From positions 62,001 through 126,000 of the forward strand of contig NZ_BMNR01000005.1 in NCBI RefSeq assembly GCF_014646655.1: 64,000 bases of DNA. The letters run 5' to 3'. Under the pieces are notes generated by a model. It had not been told where the DNA came from and searched no databases. It saw nothing but the letters and a program-made list of their open reading frames with translations. Shown here one piece after another: positions 1-9,843 of the stretch. Made by a program: the position numbers and the translations under genes. Positions within the stretch are counted from its first letter, which is position 1; the number at the start of each line of letters is the position of its first letter. This DNA comes from Yeosuana aromativorans. GTDB lineage: Bacteria > Bacteroidota > Bacteroidia > Flavobacteriales > Flavobacteriaceae.

Positions 1-30
1 GATATAATGAAGAGTGAAAAACAAAAACGA

Positions 31-1227
31 TTATTGCCCTAATGCCTCATATGATTTTGAGGTTACAATGACAATTTTGTTTGAATCATAATCCGTAGTA
101 AAAAACAAGTAGACATTTCCACCATCTTGTATTGCAAATTTCTTTCTGATTTGTTGAACTGTTTCAGGAAAGTTTCTTGTTGTAATATTGGCTTTTTTTA
201 TTCCTGATTTTTGAAGTGTTTTTTTATTGTACGATTGTATGTCCAATATTTTAAAACGTCTACCTGGAAAATCAATTAGTTGTTCGCTGGTATATAGATG
301 TGTATGTTTTTGAATTTTATATACTGGCAACTGCTTGCAAATGCAATTAAAAGCCCCCGCTTTTAAAATAGCTGCATTGGGCTCATATAAATAGGTGAGT
401 GGTTTTGAATAACTTGACTCCAAGTTTTTTTCATCTTCCATAAAAAAATCAAAATGAAACTCTTGCTCTTTTGTAATATTTATGGTTTTCACGTCAATTT
501 TATCAGTGTAATGATTTTCTAAAATCCAAAGTAGTTCTTTAACTTCATTATTTACCGCAACAACATGAATGGTTTTTACAAATTTAAGCTCATTGATTCC
601 TATGGTTAAGTCCAACAAAGGAGACGTTTTGACTATCAGGTTGTTGGTATGATTAAAAATAACATCTAAATGCTCAGGTATATTGGGCAAACAATCAGCT
701 AAAAAGAATACTTTTCCTTTACTTTCATGGCGTCTTGATGGATCTGCATAAACCCAATCAAATGGTTTTGTGGTTTGTTTTAAAAATTCAATTCCGTCAA
801 CGGCTTGGGTCTGAATGTTATCAATTCCAAGTTGTTTATAATTATTGGCAACAAGTTCAGATAGATGGGTTTCTAATTCACAATGAACAACATCTTTAAA
901 CCGTTTTGAAAAATAATAACAATCCACTCCAAATCCACCGGTAATATCAATAATGGTGTTTCCTTCAATACATTTTGATTTATAGTCCGCAGTTATTTCT
1001 GATGAGGATTGCTCAATGTTTAATTTGTTGGGATAATAAATATTTTTGGTTTGAAACCAGGTTGGTAATTTTGTTTTGCATTTTTTTTTGGCTTCAATTT
1101 GTTCAATAATAGCTTTCGTGCTTACTGAATTAAATGACGTGCCTTTTAATAAAATTGAAGTTATATCAGAATCAATATTATTATTTATAAAATTTTGAAT
1201 ATCAGTATTTAAAATATATTTATTCAA
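31..1227 (-). CDS. Class I SAM-dependent methyltransferase, THUMP-like (PG_1098 type)
   Basis: 398 aa. A Rossmann methyltransferase core is visible: SAM-binding motif I IDITGGFGVD (residues 93-102) and a catalytic-loop motif DPSRR (162-166). The C-terminal third resembles the ferredoxin-like/THUMP-like tail of a Bacteroidetes methyltransferase family typified by PG_1098. The DPxRR loop suggests a nucleic-acid or nucleotide substrate, but the real substrate is not known to me. It is the last gene of a minus-strand run that starts with tsaD, only 7 bases downstream of the AI-2E-type permease gene, so it is probably co-transcribed with RNA-modification genes. Family is confident; exact function is not. 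Confidence 0.8.
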   Translation of the reverse strand: MNKYILNTDIQNFINNNIDSDITSILLKGTSFNSVSTKAIIEQIEAKKKCKTKLPTWFQTKNIYYPNKLNIEQSSSEITADYKSKCIEGNTIIDITGGFGVDCYYFSKRFKDVVHCELETHLSELVANNYKQLGIDNIQTQAVDGIEFLKQTTKPFDWVYADPSRRHESKGKVFFLADCLPNIPEHLDVIFNHTNNLIVKTSPLLDLTIGINELKFVKTIHVVAVNNEVKELLWILENHYTDKIDVKTINITKEQEFHFDFFMEDEKNLESSYSKPLTYLYEPNAAILKAGAFNCICKQLPVYKIQKHTHLYTSEQLIDFPGRRFKILDIQSYNKKTLQKSGIKKANITTRNFPETVQQIRKKFAIQDGGNVYLFFTTDYDSNKIVIVTSKSYEALGQ

Positions 1228-1234
1228 ACTTATA

Positions 1235-2323
1235 CTATAAGTCTTTAGTAAGTTTTTTTACGATTTCATTTTCAGATAAAAACTCTTTTAAAACCACCTT
1301 TATAGCTGTATAAGCAGGAACAGCGACTATAAGCCCAATTACACCAAACAGAATGCCAGCAATTAAAATAACCAAAAAGATTTCCAATGGATGCGACTTG
1401 ACACTTTTGGAAAATATAAAGGGCTGGCTGCCAAAATTGTCTACCAATTGCCCGAAGATGAAAACCACGAAAACCCAAATGGTTTTTGAAAAGATAATTT
1501 CAGAAAAATCCTGACCAAGATTACTGGTCATCGTTAAAGTGAGCATTAAAAAACCGCCCACCAAAGGCCCAACATATGGAATAAGGTTAAGTAAGGCACA
1601 CAAAAAGGCAATCACAACCGCATTTTCTACACCTACAATTAGTAACCCGGTAGTATAAATTATAAAAAGGATTAAAATTTGAAAAATAAGACCCACAAAA
1701 TACCTGGAAAGCAAATCCTTGATTTTGTTGTATGAATTTGTTAAACGGGTTTCCTTGGATTCTGGAATAAAAATCAAAACACCATTTTCAAACAGCTTGC
1801 TGTCCTTTAAAAAGAAAAAGGATATAAATAGAACCGAAAACAGTCCAACGCTAAAACTTCCCAATCCACTAATAACAGAGTTTAAAAAATCAGGAATGAT
1901 GGAATAATCTATTTTTGAAAGTAAGCTAGAGCTTTCAAAGGATTGCTCGATATTGATGTTATTAACTTGAAAATATGAAATAACCTGTTCATAAAGACTT
2001 TCAATGTTGGTCTGCAATTTTTCTATATCCAAAAGCGACAGATTATGCCCTTGTTCAACAATTAAAGGAATAAAAAGAAGTACCAATCCCACAAAACACC
2101 CCAAAAGGAGCAGCATGGTGACTATAACGGCAATGGTGTTTTTAAATTTAAGCTTATTTTGTAAAAACATAACAATTGGCCTGCCAATTAAAGAAATAAC
2201 AACGGCGATGGCTATGTAAACGATAACCGATTCTATTTTGTAAAAAAAATAAAATACCAAGGCTATTCCAAGAACAATCCCTAATGCCCTTAATATACCG
2301 TTTGCTATGGTTTTTGAATTCAT
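1235..2323 (-). CDS. AI-2E family transporter (PerM/YdiK-like permease)
   Basis: 362 aa integral membrane protein. Two hydrophobic segments lie near residues 13-45 and one around 60-85. A hydrophilic loop of about 60 residues follows (roughly 90-145). The C-terminal half contains at least four more membrane spans and the family-typical block NLIPYVGPLVGG near residue 245. Length matches the AI-2E transporter (UPF0118) family. Members are exporters or channels of varied and mostly unproven substrates; autoinducer-2 transport should not be assumed. It sits 22 bases after the TrmH-like gene and 7 before the methyltransferase gene, so it looks co-transcribed. Confidence 0.88.
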   Translation of the reverse strand: MNSKTIANGILRALGIVLGIALVFYFFYKIESVIVYIAIAVVISLIGRPIVMFLQNKLKFKNTIAVIVTMLLLLGCFVGLVLLFIPLIVEQGHNLSLLDIEKLQTNIESLYEQVISYFQVNNINIEQSFESSSLLSKIDYSIIPDFLNSVISGLGSFSVGLFSVLFISFFFLKDSKLFENGVLIFIPESKETRLTNSYNKIKDLLSRYFVGLIFQILILFIIYTTGLLIVGVENAVVIAFLCALLNLIPYVGPLVGGFLMLTLTMTSNLGQDFSEIIFSKTIWVFVVFIFGQLVDNFGSQPFIFSKSVKSHPLEIFLVILIAGILFGVIGLIVAVPAYTAIKVVLKEFLSENEIVKKLTKDL

Positions 2324-2345
2324 TTAGTAAATATAAGAAAACGGT

Positions 2346-2846
2346 TTACAAAAGTTGCTTTGTGATTTCATATAACGCAATATTTGTAGCTTGTACAACA
2401 TTCATACTGCTGTTTTGACCAAACATGTCTATATGAATTTGAGCATCTGATAGATTTAAAATAGCTTCTGAAACACCAAAATTTTCATCGCCAATAATCA
2501 GTGCTATGGGGGTTTCTTTTGAAAATTCAAATAAATGAATTGGTTTGCTTTGGTTAGTGATTTCTAAAGAAATAATTTGAAATTTGCTATTCTTTAATGA
2601 TTCAACCACTTCTAAAGCAGAATTGTGCAATTCATAGTTAACTACTTTTTCAGTAGCTCTTGAGGTTTTGGTCATTTTTCTTCCTAAATTGATGTGTTCT
2701 CCACAAAGTATGAGCTTTTCAATTCCAAACGCATCGACTATCCTAAACAAACTGCCAATATTGGATGCATTGGTCACATTTTCAGACACTAAAGTAATAG
2801 GAAACGTTTGCTTTTTAAAGTTTGTATTGTAATGGTTGAGCTGCAA
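2346..2846 (-). CDS. TrmH/SpoU-family RNA 2'-O-methyltransferase
   Basis: 166 aa, SPOUT superfamily. All three SpoU motifs are readable: motif 1 with N26, G31, R35 and AFG (39-41); motif 2 IIGDENFGVS (117-126); motif 3 NSSMNVVQA (145-153). These form the knotted SAM-binding site and supply the catalytic Arg and Asn. There is no N-terminal RNA-binding extension, so this is a minimal catalytic protein; the target could be tRNA or rRNA and cannot be chosen from sequence. It lies between DUF4159 (32-base gap) and the AI-2E permease (22-base gap) in a probable operon with the RNA-modifying enzymes RsmE and TsaD. Confidence 0.87.
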   Translation of the reverse strand: MQLNHYNTNFKKQTFPITLVSENVTNASNIGSLFRIVDAFGIEKLILCGEHINLGRKMTKTSRATEKVVNYELHNSALEVVESLKNSKFQIISLEITNQSKPIHLFEFSKETPIALIIGDENFGVSEAILNLSDAQIHIDMFGQNSSMNVVQATNIALYEITKQLL

Positions 2847-2878
2847 TTGGAATAATTAGTTTTTAATAAAATCAGGAG

Positions 2879-3523
2879 TTAATGCTCAAAAACGTATGTA
2901 ATGATATTGGCACCCATTTTCAAGGCTTTTTCCCTGACTTCAATGGGATCATTGTGAACGTCCTCATCTTCCCAACCATCACCTAAATCGCATTCATAGG
3001 TAAAGAGCAAGACCAATCTATCCTTGTAGAAAAGCCCAAACGCTTGAGCGCGTTTTCCGTCATGCTCATGGATTTTTGGTAGTCCGTTAGGAAACGAATA
3101 AGCCGCACTAAAAATAGGATGATTTGCAGGAAGTTCAATAAGATCTTGGTCAGGAAAAATTTTCTTAAGTTCCTTATCAAGATAGGGTTGCATGCCATAG
3201 TTGTCATCAATATGTAAAAAACCGCCCGACATGAGATAATTACGGAGGTTTTCAGCTTCGTCATCACTAAAAAACACATTACCGTGCCCGGTCATGTGCA
3301 GAAACGGAAATTGAAAAATGTCTGTACTTCCAGGTTCAACAGTCTGTGGGTTTGGATTTATTTTTGTTCCAATATTGATATTGCAATATGCAATTAAATT
3401 GGGCAGGGAGGTTGGGTTTGCATACCAGTCACCACCGCCTTTGTATTTTAACAAGGCAATCTCTTGGGCGCTTAAAGTTAAAAGTGTCAAGTTAAAAGTT
3501 AAAAGTAGGACTACCTTTTTCAT
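2879..3523 (-). CDS. DUF4159 domain exported protein
   Basis: 214 aa. It starts with a signal peptide (MKKVVLLLTFNLTLLTLSA, cut before QE), so it acts outside the cytoplasm. The remainder matches what I know of DUF4159: conserved blocks around FPFLHMTGHGNVFFS, MSGGFLHIDDNYG and NHPIF, an alpha/beta fold related to glutamine-amidotransferase-like domains. No catalytic role is established. It begins one base after rsmE ends, so it is tightly coupled to rsmE and tsaD on the minus strand, although an exported protein has no obvious link to tRNA/rRNA modification. Confidence 0.8.
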   Translation of the reverse strand: MKKVVLLLTFNLTLLTLSAQEIALLKYKGGGDWYANPTSLPNLIAYCNINIGTKINPNPQTVEPGSTDIFQFPFLHMTGHGNVFFSDDEAENLRNYLMSGGFLHIDDNYGMQPYLDKELKKIFPDQDLIELPANHPIFSAAYSFPNGLPKIHEHDGKRAQAFGLFYKDRLVLLFTYECDLGDGWEDEDVHNDPIEVREKALKMGANIITYVFEH

Positions 3524-3524
3524 A

Positions 3525-4232
3525 TTAGTCTTGATTTACAAACGCTACGCTATGGCAGGCCACAATAGCAGCTGTTTCTGTTCGCAATCTGGTATTTCCC
3601 AAAGTTACAGGAATAAAATGATTTGCAAGAGCGGTTTCAATTTCTTTAACACTAAAATCACCTTCTGGACCAATTAAAATGGTAACGGTTTGATTGGGTT
3701 GTAATTGCTGTTTTAAGGATTTTTTATCGGTTTCTTCGCAATGCGCTATAAATAATTGCCCGTTATGCGATTTTTCAATGTACTCTTTAAAGGTAATCGC
3801 TTCATTGAGTTTGGGCAGATAACAATTTAGGGATTGCTTCATGGCTGATTGCAAAATTTTTTCAAATCTATCAAGCTTGAGAACCTTTCGTTCGCTGTGG
3901 TCACAGATAATAGGGGTGATGCTGTCAATACCAATTTCAGTGGCTTTTTCTAAAAACCATTCATAACGGTCATTCATTTTGGTTGGTGCAACGGCCAGAT
4001 GTAACGTGTAATTATGTTTTCTTTTGAATTCTTTTGAAACAACAGTTGCCATGCAATTCTTTATATCAGAAATCACAATTTCGGCAGTAAATAACCAACC
4101 GTTTCCATTGGTTATATGCAGTATATCGCCAACCGTTTTTCGCAATACTTTCGCAATATGCCTGCTTTCTTCTTTGTCAAAAAAAAATTGTGTAGTGGTT
4201 TCAGTTATGTTTGGATTATAAAAAAGCTGCAT
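3525..4232 (-). CDS. rsmE: 16S rRNA (uracil(1498)-N(3))-methyltransferase RsmE
   Basis: 235 aa, the usual RsmE length. An N-terminal PUA-like region (about 1-70) is followed by a SPOUT methyltransferase domain with the signatures GPEGDF (188-193) and LGNTRLRTETA (211-221), which form the knot and SAM site. Known role: methylation of U1498 in helix 44 of 16S rRNA using SAM. It begins one base before tsaD ends and lies one base from DUF4159, so it is clearly inside one operon. Confidence 0.95.
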   Translation of the reverse strand: MQLFYNPNITETTTQFFFDKEESRHIAKVLRKTVGDILHITNGNGWLFTAEIVISDIKNCMATVVSKEFKRKHNYTLHLAVAPTKMNDRYEWFLEKATEIGIDSITPIICDHSERKVLKLDRFEKILQSAMKQSLNCYLPKLNEAITFKEYIEKSHNGQLFIAHCEETDKKSLKQQLQPNQTVTILIGPEGDFSVKEIETALANHFIPVTLGNTRLRTETAAIVACHSVAFVNQD

Positions 4233-4233
4233 C

Positions 4234-5256
4234 TTATATTTTTAATCGCGCCGAAGCGGTGACAGTTTGTTTGGAAAAATCACCTTCCAGATATTTTAGA
4301 TACCCTACTATGGCAATCATGGCGGCGTTATCGGTTGTAAATTCAAATTTTGGGACATAGGTTGTCCAGCCAAATTTTTGTTCGCCATCCTTTAAAGCTT
4401 GTCTAATTCCCGAATTAGCCGATACGCCTCCACCAATGGCTATATGTTTGATACCAGTTTGTTTTGAGGCTGTTTTCAACTTATCTATCAATATGCCAAT
4501 GATGGTATATTGAATAGAGGCACAAATATCATTCAGGTTGTCTTCAATAAAACGTGGGTTTTTCTTTGTCTCGTTTTGAACAAAATATAGAATAGCTGTT
4601 TTCAGGCCAGAGAAACTAAAATTCAATCCATCCACTTTTGGTTTAGTGAATTTAAAGGCTTTTGGGTTTCCTAACTTGGCTCTTTTATCTATTTCTGGTC
4701 CGGCAGGATATCCTAAACCCAATATTTTCCCACTTTTATCAAAAGCCTCGCCAACGGCATCATCAATGGTTTCACCAATGACTGTCATATCAAAATAGCT
4801 GTTAACCCTAACAATTTGTGTATGGCCACCAGAAATGGTCATGGCCAAAAACGGAAAAGGCGGTTTATTAAAACCTTCTTCTTCTATGTAATGCGCTAAA
4901 ATATGGGCTTGCATGTGGTTTACGTCAATTAATGGGATGTTTAAACCGTAGGCCAATGATTTGGCAAATGAGGTTCCAACTAAAAGCGACCCCATTAATC
5001 CTGGTCCGCGGGTAAACGCTACAGCATGAAGTTTATCCTTGGTGATATTGGCTTTGGCCAAGGCTTGTGCAACAACCGGGACAATGTTTTGCTGGTGGGC
5101 TCTGGAGGCCAATTCGGGCACAACGCCACCGTATTCTTCATGGATTTTTTGATTGGCTATAACGTTGCTTAAAATTTTACCATTGTGTATTACACTAGCA
5201 GCCGTATCATCGCAGGATGACTCAATTCCTAGTATAAAAATATTTTGTTCAGCCAT
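4234..5256 (-). CDS. tsaD: tRNA N6-adenosine threonylcarbamoyltransferase TsaD
   Basis: 340 aa. The ASKHA-fold Kae1/TsaD family is recognised from the start (ILGIESSCDDTAAS, residues 8-21), the iron-binding motif HMQAH (114-118), a SGGHT block and the C-terminal GGGVSANSGIR and TTDNAAM blocks. With TsaB and TsaE it transfers threonylcarbamoyl from TC-AMP to A37 of ANN-decoding tRNAs. It is the first gene of a six-gene minus-strand run, divergent from tamB. A -7-like element at 5332-5339 could drive the operon. Confidence 0.97.
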   Translation of the reverse strand: MAEQNIFILGIESSCDDTAASVIHNGKILSNVIANQKIHEEYGGVVPELASRAHQQNIVPVVAQALAKANITKDKLHAVAFTRGPGLMGSLLVGTSFAKSLAYGLNIPLIDVNHMQAHILAHYIEEEGFNKPPFPFLAMTISGGHTQIVRVNSYFDMTVIGETIDDAVGEAFDKSGKILGLGYPAGPEIDKRAKLGNPKAFKFTKPKVDGLNFSFSGLKTAILYFVQNETKKNPRFIEDNLNDICASIQYTIIGILIDKLKTASKQTGIKHIAIGGGVSANSGIRQALKDGEQKFGWTTYVPKFEFTTDNAAMIAIVGYLKYLEGDFSKQTVTASARLKI

Positions 5257-5331
5257 TACTTAGAATTAGGCACAATAATTGTTAATTTTGAACTTAGATA
5301 AAAGTCTGTCAAGTTTTTTTATTCGTAGATA

Positions 5332-5339
5332 CAAAAGTA
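5332..5339 (-). promoter_or_regulatory. Candidate -7 promoter element for the tsaD operon
   Basis: On the minus strand the bases read TACTTTTG, a full match to the Bacteroidetes TAnnTTTG -7 element, about 75 bases upstream of the tsaD start. I do not find a good TTTG -33 element at the usual 19-21 base spacing, so only the -7 half is supported. Confidence 0.4.
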
Positions 5340-5415
5340 GTTTTTTCTCAATAAAATCATAACTTTAAAAATTATCAAAAAAATTCTAAAAATAATATCA
5401 AAGATAGCAGCGGTT

Positions 5416-8400
5416 TTGTTGCTGTTGTTCATCATTTTGGTGTTGATAATTTCTATTCCAGCCGTTCAAACAAGTCTAGGGAACTACGCTACAAAAAAAC
5501 TCAACGACTCTTTTGGAACACACATAAACATTGATAAAGTTGGATTACAGTTTAATGGTGATGTTGAGCTTAAAAACATTTATATTGAAGATTACAAACA
5601 AGATACATTAATAAATATCACAGAACTGAATACGTCTATTTTAAATTTCAGAAACTTATATAAGGGCAAATTGGTGTTTGGTGATATTGATATTTATGGC
5701 CTGCTGTTCAATATCAAAAAATATAAAGGATCTGAAGATACCAATCTGGATATTTTTGTAGCCAAGTTTGAAGATGACAATCCCAGAAAAGAGAAGAGTG
5801 GCTTTTTACTCTCATCAAGCGATGTTTCTATATATGATGGTATTTTTATGTTATCGGATGAAAACAAAGAAAATCCCAAAAAACTTGATTTCAGTAATTT
5901 AAATATCAATGCCACCAATTTCTTAATCAATGGTAGCGACGTTAGTGCCAGGATAAATACCCTAGCGCTCAAGGATAGTAGGGGTGTGACCATCAAAAAT
6001 ATGATGACCAATTTTTCATATACTTTGACGGATATGACCTTTGATAATCTTGAGATAAAGACCGAGAATTCCATTTTAAAGGGAAATGTCAAATTTTCTT
6101 ATAATCGTGAGGATTTTAAATTTTTTGAGGATAAGGTTAAAGTATCTGCCCATTTTCAAGATTCAAACATACTTCTTAATGAGCTTAATACATTTTATGA
6201 TGAGTTTGGCGATAACCAATATGCTAAGTTTACTGTTGATTTATCGGGCACATTAAATGACTTGCATGCCAATAATTTATATCTCAACACCAGTACCAAT
6301 TCGCGAATTGTTGGAGACTTTAACTTTAAAAATTTATTCAATCAAGAGGAAAATAATTTTTATATGTTTGGTAGATTCAGCAATCTATCATCTACCTATA
6401 AAGATTTAAAAGCCTTACTTCCAAACGTTTTAGGAGCCTCTATTCCATCATCATTTGATAGGTTGGGTAAATTCACTTTAGTTGGGCAATCTGAAGTAAC
6501 TCCGTCAACAATAAACGCTGATTTGGAAATTGAGACAGAACTGGGTTTTGTTAATTCGAATTTAAGCATGAGCAGGGTCAACAATATTGATAATGCTTCA
6601 TACACCGGAAATATCATTTTCAAGGATTTTGATTTAGGTGTGCTCATGAACGATCCCAATGTTGGAAAAGCATCCTTGAATCTGGATGTTGATGGTAACG
6701 GATTTGTTGCTGAAACCATTAACACACAAGTAAAAGGGGATATCTATCAATTAGAGTTCAACCATTACAATTACAAAAACATTAAAGTAGCAGGAAATGT
6801 TAGGAATAGAATATTTGATGGTAATCTTATAGTAAACGACAATAATTTAAAACTTAATTTTACCGGTCTTGTTGATTTTTCAGAAAAAGTTAAGAAATAT
6901 GATTTTGAAGCCAAAGTATTTTATGCCAATCTTAAAGATTTGAACTTTGTAAAAAACGATAGCATTTCAATATTCCAAAGTAATGTTAAAATGAATATGA
7001 ATGCCAGTAGTTTAGACGATGCTTATGGGCAAGTGGCATTTAAGAATACATCTTACAAAAATCAAGTAGATACTTATTATTTTGATGAGTTTGCCATTTC
7101 CTCTCGGTTTGTTGATGATACAAGATATATTGAAATAAATTCACCGGACATTATGGAAGGCAGCCTTAGTGGTCACTTTGTTTTTAATGATTTGGGTAAA
7201 TTGTTCAAAAATGCTGTAGGAAGTATATACACTAACTACATACCTTATATGGTTGAAAAAAACCAATCCTTAAAATTTAATTTTAAAATTTATAATAAAA
7301 TTATTGAAGTGTTTTATCCTGAAATCAAGCTTGGAAAAAATACGTTTATAAAAGGTCAGGTTGAAAGTAATGAGAAAGGCTTTAAATTAACGTTTAAATC
7401 ACCTGGAATAAAATATCTTGATAATTTTGCCCAAAACATAGAATTGCAAGTTGATAATAACAACCCGCTTTTTAACACCTATGTAGAGGTTGATAGCATC
7501 AAGACAAAATACTACAACGTATCAAAATTTAACTTGATTAATGTCACGGTTAATGACACCTTATTTATGCGTTCTGAGTTTAACGGCGGAAAGCAAAACA
7601 AGGACAGTTATAATCTGAGTTTTTATCATACCATCAATGAAGAAAACCAATCGGTTATAGGTTTTAAAAAGTCCGATGTCACTATAAAAGACCATGTTTG
7701 GTTTATAAACGAAGCCAAAGATAATTTCAATAAGATATCGTTCAATAAAGATTTGACGTCATTTAACATTGATAAAATCAGGGTCAATCATAACAATGAG
7801 GAAATTTTATTGTCTGGATTTATAAAAGATTCCACCCAAAAAGATGTAAGGCTTAAATTCAAGGATGTTGACCTAGCCAAGATAGTTCCGGATATAGATA
7901 GCTTGTCACTTGCAGGAAATGTAAATGGTAAACTGGATATCCTTCAAAAAAATGGCAGTTATTTACCAAATTCAACAGTAACCATTGATGATTTTAAAGT
8001 AAATGATTTTGAATTAGGGTCTTTTGATGCCAATATTGAAGGCAATCAAACCTTGACCAATTACTTGGTAAATGTTACCATCAAGGATGACTTTTCAAAA
8101 TCGTTTAGTGCTACCGGAAACATTAATGTAACAGATAGTCAGTCTAACATTGATGTGGATTTGAACTTTAATAAATTCAATTTACAGCCATTAAACCCGC
8201 TGTTGCATGACGTTTTAAACAACATTAGAGGCACGGTAACAGGTCAAGCCAATGTGAAAGGCAATTTAAAAAAACCTGATATAACCGGTAGTCTAGAGGT
8301 CAACAATGGCGGATTTAGAATCCCATATCTCAATGTGGATTATGCCATTGCCAATAACACCGTTGTAAAGCTAAAAGATCAAAGTTTTATATTTAACAAA

Positions 8401-9816
8401 TTAGAACTCACAGATACTAAATTCAAATCAAAAGGAGAACTTAGTGGAGTTTTAAGCCATGTTAACCTCTCAGATTGGAGCATGGATTTTGATTTAAATA
8501 CGCCTAGATTATTAGTGTTAAATACTACCGAAACTGAAGATGCTTTATATTACGGAACCGGTTTTGTTGGTGGTAACGCAAAAATCAGGGGACCTGCAGA
8601 CCAGTTGACCATAAATGTTAACGGAGAAACCAAAGCAGGAACCGTGTTTAAAATTCCTTTAAATGACACTGAATCCTTTGGGGATAATTCCTATATACAT
8701 TTCTTGACACCTGAAGAAAAGCAAGCTCGGGTTAATGGCATGGATTTTAATTTTGATAATATAAAAGGGTTGGAACTCGATTTTGATTTGGACATTACCG
8801 AAGATGCAGAAATTGAAATCATTATCAATAAAAATACCGGACATGCACTTAAAGGTCGTGGACGAGGCGGTATGTTGGTTGAAATAAACACCAACGGTAA
8901 ATTTAATATTTACGGTGACTTTTCTGTGTTTGAAGGTGTTTACAATTTTGCCTATGGTGGGTTAATTGGTAAAAAATTCATTGTTCAACCCGGCGGAACA
9001 CTAGCTTGGGATGGAGATCCTTTAAAAGCCCGAATCAATATGGAGGCGGTATATAAAACCCAGGCCAATCCATCGCCGTTGTTGGATAACCCTATCAATA
9101 AAAGTATTCCAGTTGAACTAAATATTAATTTAACGGGAGAGCTGGAACAACCAGATCCAAGTTTTGAGTTTGAATTTCCTAATGTGAATTCAACCGTAAA
9201 ATCTGAGTTAAATTATAGATTAGAATCTAAAGATGATAGACAGAACCAAGCACTGTATTTGTTATCAACCGGCTCATTTTCTAGAGGATTAAGTGAATTG
9301 AACTTTTCAGGAACCATTGCTGAACGCCTCAATGGTATTATCAATGGTATTTTTACAAGTGGTGACAGTAAGCTTAACATCGGGCTTAATTATGAGGTAG
9401 GTGAAAACAGGCCAGATTACAAAACAGATGATAGGGTAGATTTAACATTGCAAACCCAAATAAGTGACCGTGTACTTATAAACGGTAAAGTGGGTGTTCC
9501 TGTAGGTGGTGAAACACAAACGGTCATAGCTGGTGACGTACAGGTTGATTTCTTGTTGAATGAAGAAGGTACCTTGCGGGCAAAAGTGTTCAATCGAGAA
9601 AATAGTATTCGTAATTTTGGAGAAGAAATAGGGTATACCCAAGGCGTGGGTATTTCTTATAATGTGGATTTTGATACGTTTAAGGAATTGCTTCAACGCT
9701 TATTTACAAATGCTAAAAAAACAGAGAAAAATCCAAGCCCTGAAAAACAGGAAAAAAAAGATGAAACATTGCCTGAATTCATCAGCGTTAAAACGTCTAA
9801 AAAACAAGACAATTAA
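5416..9816 (+). CDS. tamB: Translocation/assembly module protein TamB-like (AsmA-like, DUF490)
   Basis: At least 1466 aa. One N-terminal membrane anchor (LLLFIILVLIISIPA) is followed by over a thousand residues of beta-rich repeats typical of AsmA/TamB bridge proteins. A C-terminal TamB (DUF490) domain spans roughly residues 1050-1440. TamB spans the periplasm and serves outer-membrane protein assembly and/or phospholipid transport. The coordinates use the only canonical start in frame (TTG), but this removes the basic segment normally preceding the anchor. The frame stays open upstream to 5341, and an ATT at 5371 would give a natural IKKILKIISKIAAV head. It is divergent from tsaD. No TamA (Omp85) gene is adjacent. 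Confidence 0.9.
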   Translation: MLLLFIILVLIISIPAVQTSLGNYATKKLNDSFGTHINIDKVGLQFNGDVELKNIYIEDYKQDTLINITELNTSILNFRNLYKGKLVFGDIDIYGLLFNIKKYKGSEDTNLDIFVAKFEDDNPRKEKSGFLLSSSDVSIYDGIFMLSDENKENPKKLDFSNLNINATNFLINGSDVSARINTLALKDSRGVTIKNMMTNFSYTLTDMTFDNLEIKTENSILKGNVKFSYNREDFKFFEDKVKVSAHFQDSNILLNELNTFYDEFGDNQYAKFTVDLSGTLNDLHANNLYLNTSTNSRIVGDFNFKNLFNQEENNFYMFGRFSNLSSTYKDLKALLPNVLGASIPSSFDRLGKFTLVGQSEVTPSTINADLEIETELGFVNSNLSMSRVNNIDNASYTGNIIFKDFDLGVLMNDPNVGKASLNLDVDGNGFVAETINTQVKGDIYQLEFNHYNYKNIKVAGNVRNRIFDGNLIVNDNNLKLNFTGLVDFSEKVKKYDFEAKVFYANLKDLNFVKNDSISIFQSNVKMNMNASSLDDAYGQVAFKNTSYKNQVDTYYFDEFAISSRFVDDTRYIEINSPDIMEGSLSGHFVFNDLGKLFKNAVGSIYTNYIPYMVEKNQSLKFNFKIYNKIIEVFYPEIKLGKNTFIKGQVESNEKGFKLTFKSPGIKYLDNFAQNIELQVDNNNPLFNTYVEVDSIKTKYYNVSKFNLINVTVNDTLFMRSEFNGGKQNKDSYNLSFYHTINEENQSVIGFKKSDVTIKDHVWFINEAKDNFNKISFNKDLTSFNIDKIRVNHNNEEILLSGFIKDSTQKDVRLKFKDVDLAKIVPDIDSLSLAGNVNGKLDILQKNGSYLPNSTVTIDDFKVNDFELGSFDANIEGNQTLTNYLVNVTIKDDFSKSFSATGNINVTDSQSNIDVDLNFNKFNLQPLNPLLHDVLNNIRGTVTGQANVKGNLKKPDITGSLEVNNGGFRIPYLNVDYAIANNTVVKLKDQSFIFNKLELTDTKFKSKGELSGVLSHVNLSDWSMDFDLNTPRLLVLNTTETEDALYYGTGFVGGNAKIRGPADQLTINVNGETKAGTVFKIPLNDTESFGDNSYIHFLTPEEKQARVNGMDFNFDNIKGLELDFDLDITEDAEIEIIINKNTGHALKGRGRGGMLVEINTNGKFNIYGDFSVFEGVYNFAYGGLIGKKFIVQPGGTLAWDGDPLKARINMEAVYKTQANPSPLLDNPINKSIPVELNINLTGELEQPDPSFEFEFPNVNSTVKSELNYRLESKDDRQNQALYLLSTGSFSRGLSELNFSGTIAERLNGIINGIFTSGDSKLNIGLNYEVGENRPDYKTDDRVDLTLQTQISDRVLINGKVGVPVGGETQTVIAGDVQVDFLLNEEGTLRAKVFNRENSIRNFGEEIGYTQGVGISYNVDFDTFKELLQRLFTNAKKTEKNPSPEKQEKKDETLPEFISVKTSKKQDN

Positions 9817-9843
9817 TAATAATTCCCTTTTTTGATTATCAAT

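Noticed and set aside
1272-1478. 68-codon frame overlapping the AI-2E-type permease gene
   Set aside because: Same strand, shifted frame, inside a conserved membrane protein; no sign of a frameshift.
5283-5290. TAATTTTG as a tamB promoter
   Set aside because: Full -7 match on the plus strand, but no -33 and a very long distance to any tamB start; left uncalled.
8659-8894. Minus-strand reading frames inside tamB
   Set aside because: They are antisense to a long, clearly coding gene with good family features and have no start context or family of their own.
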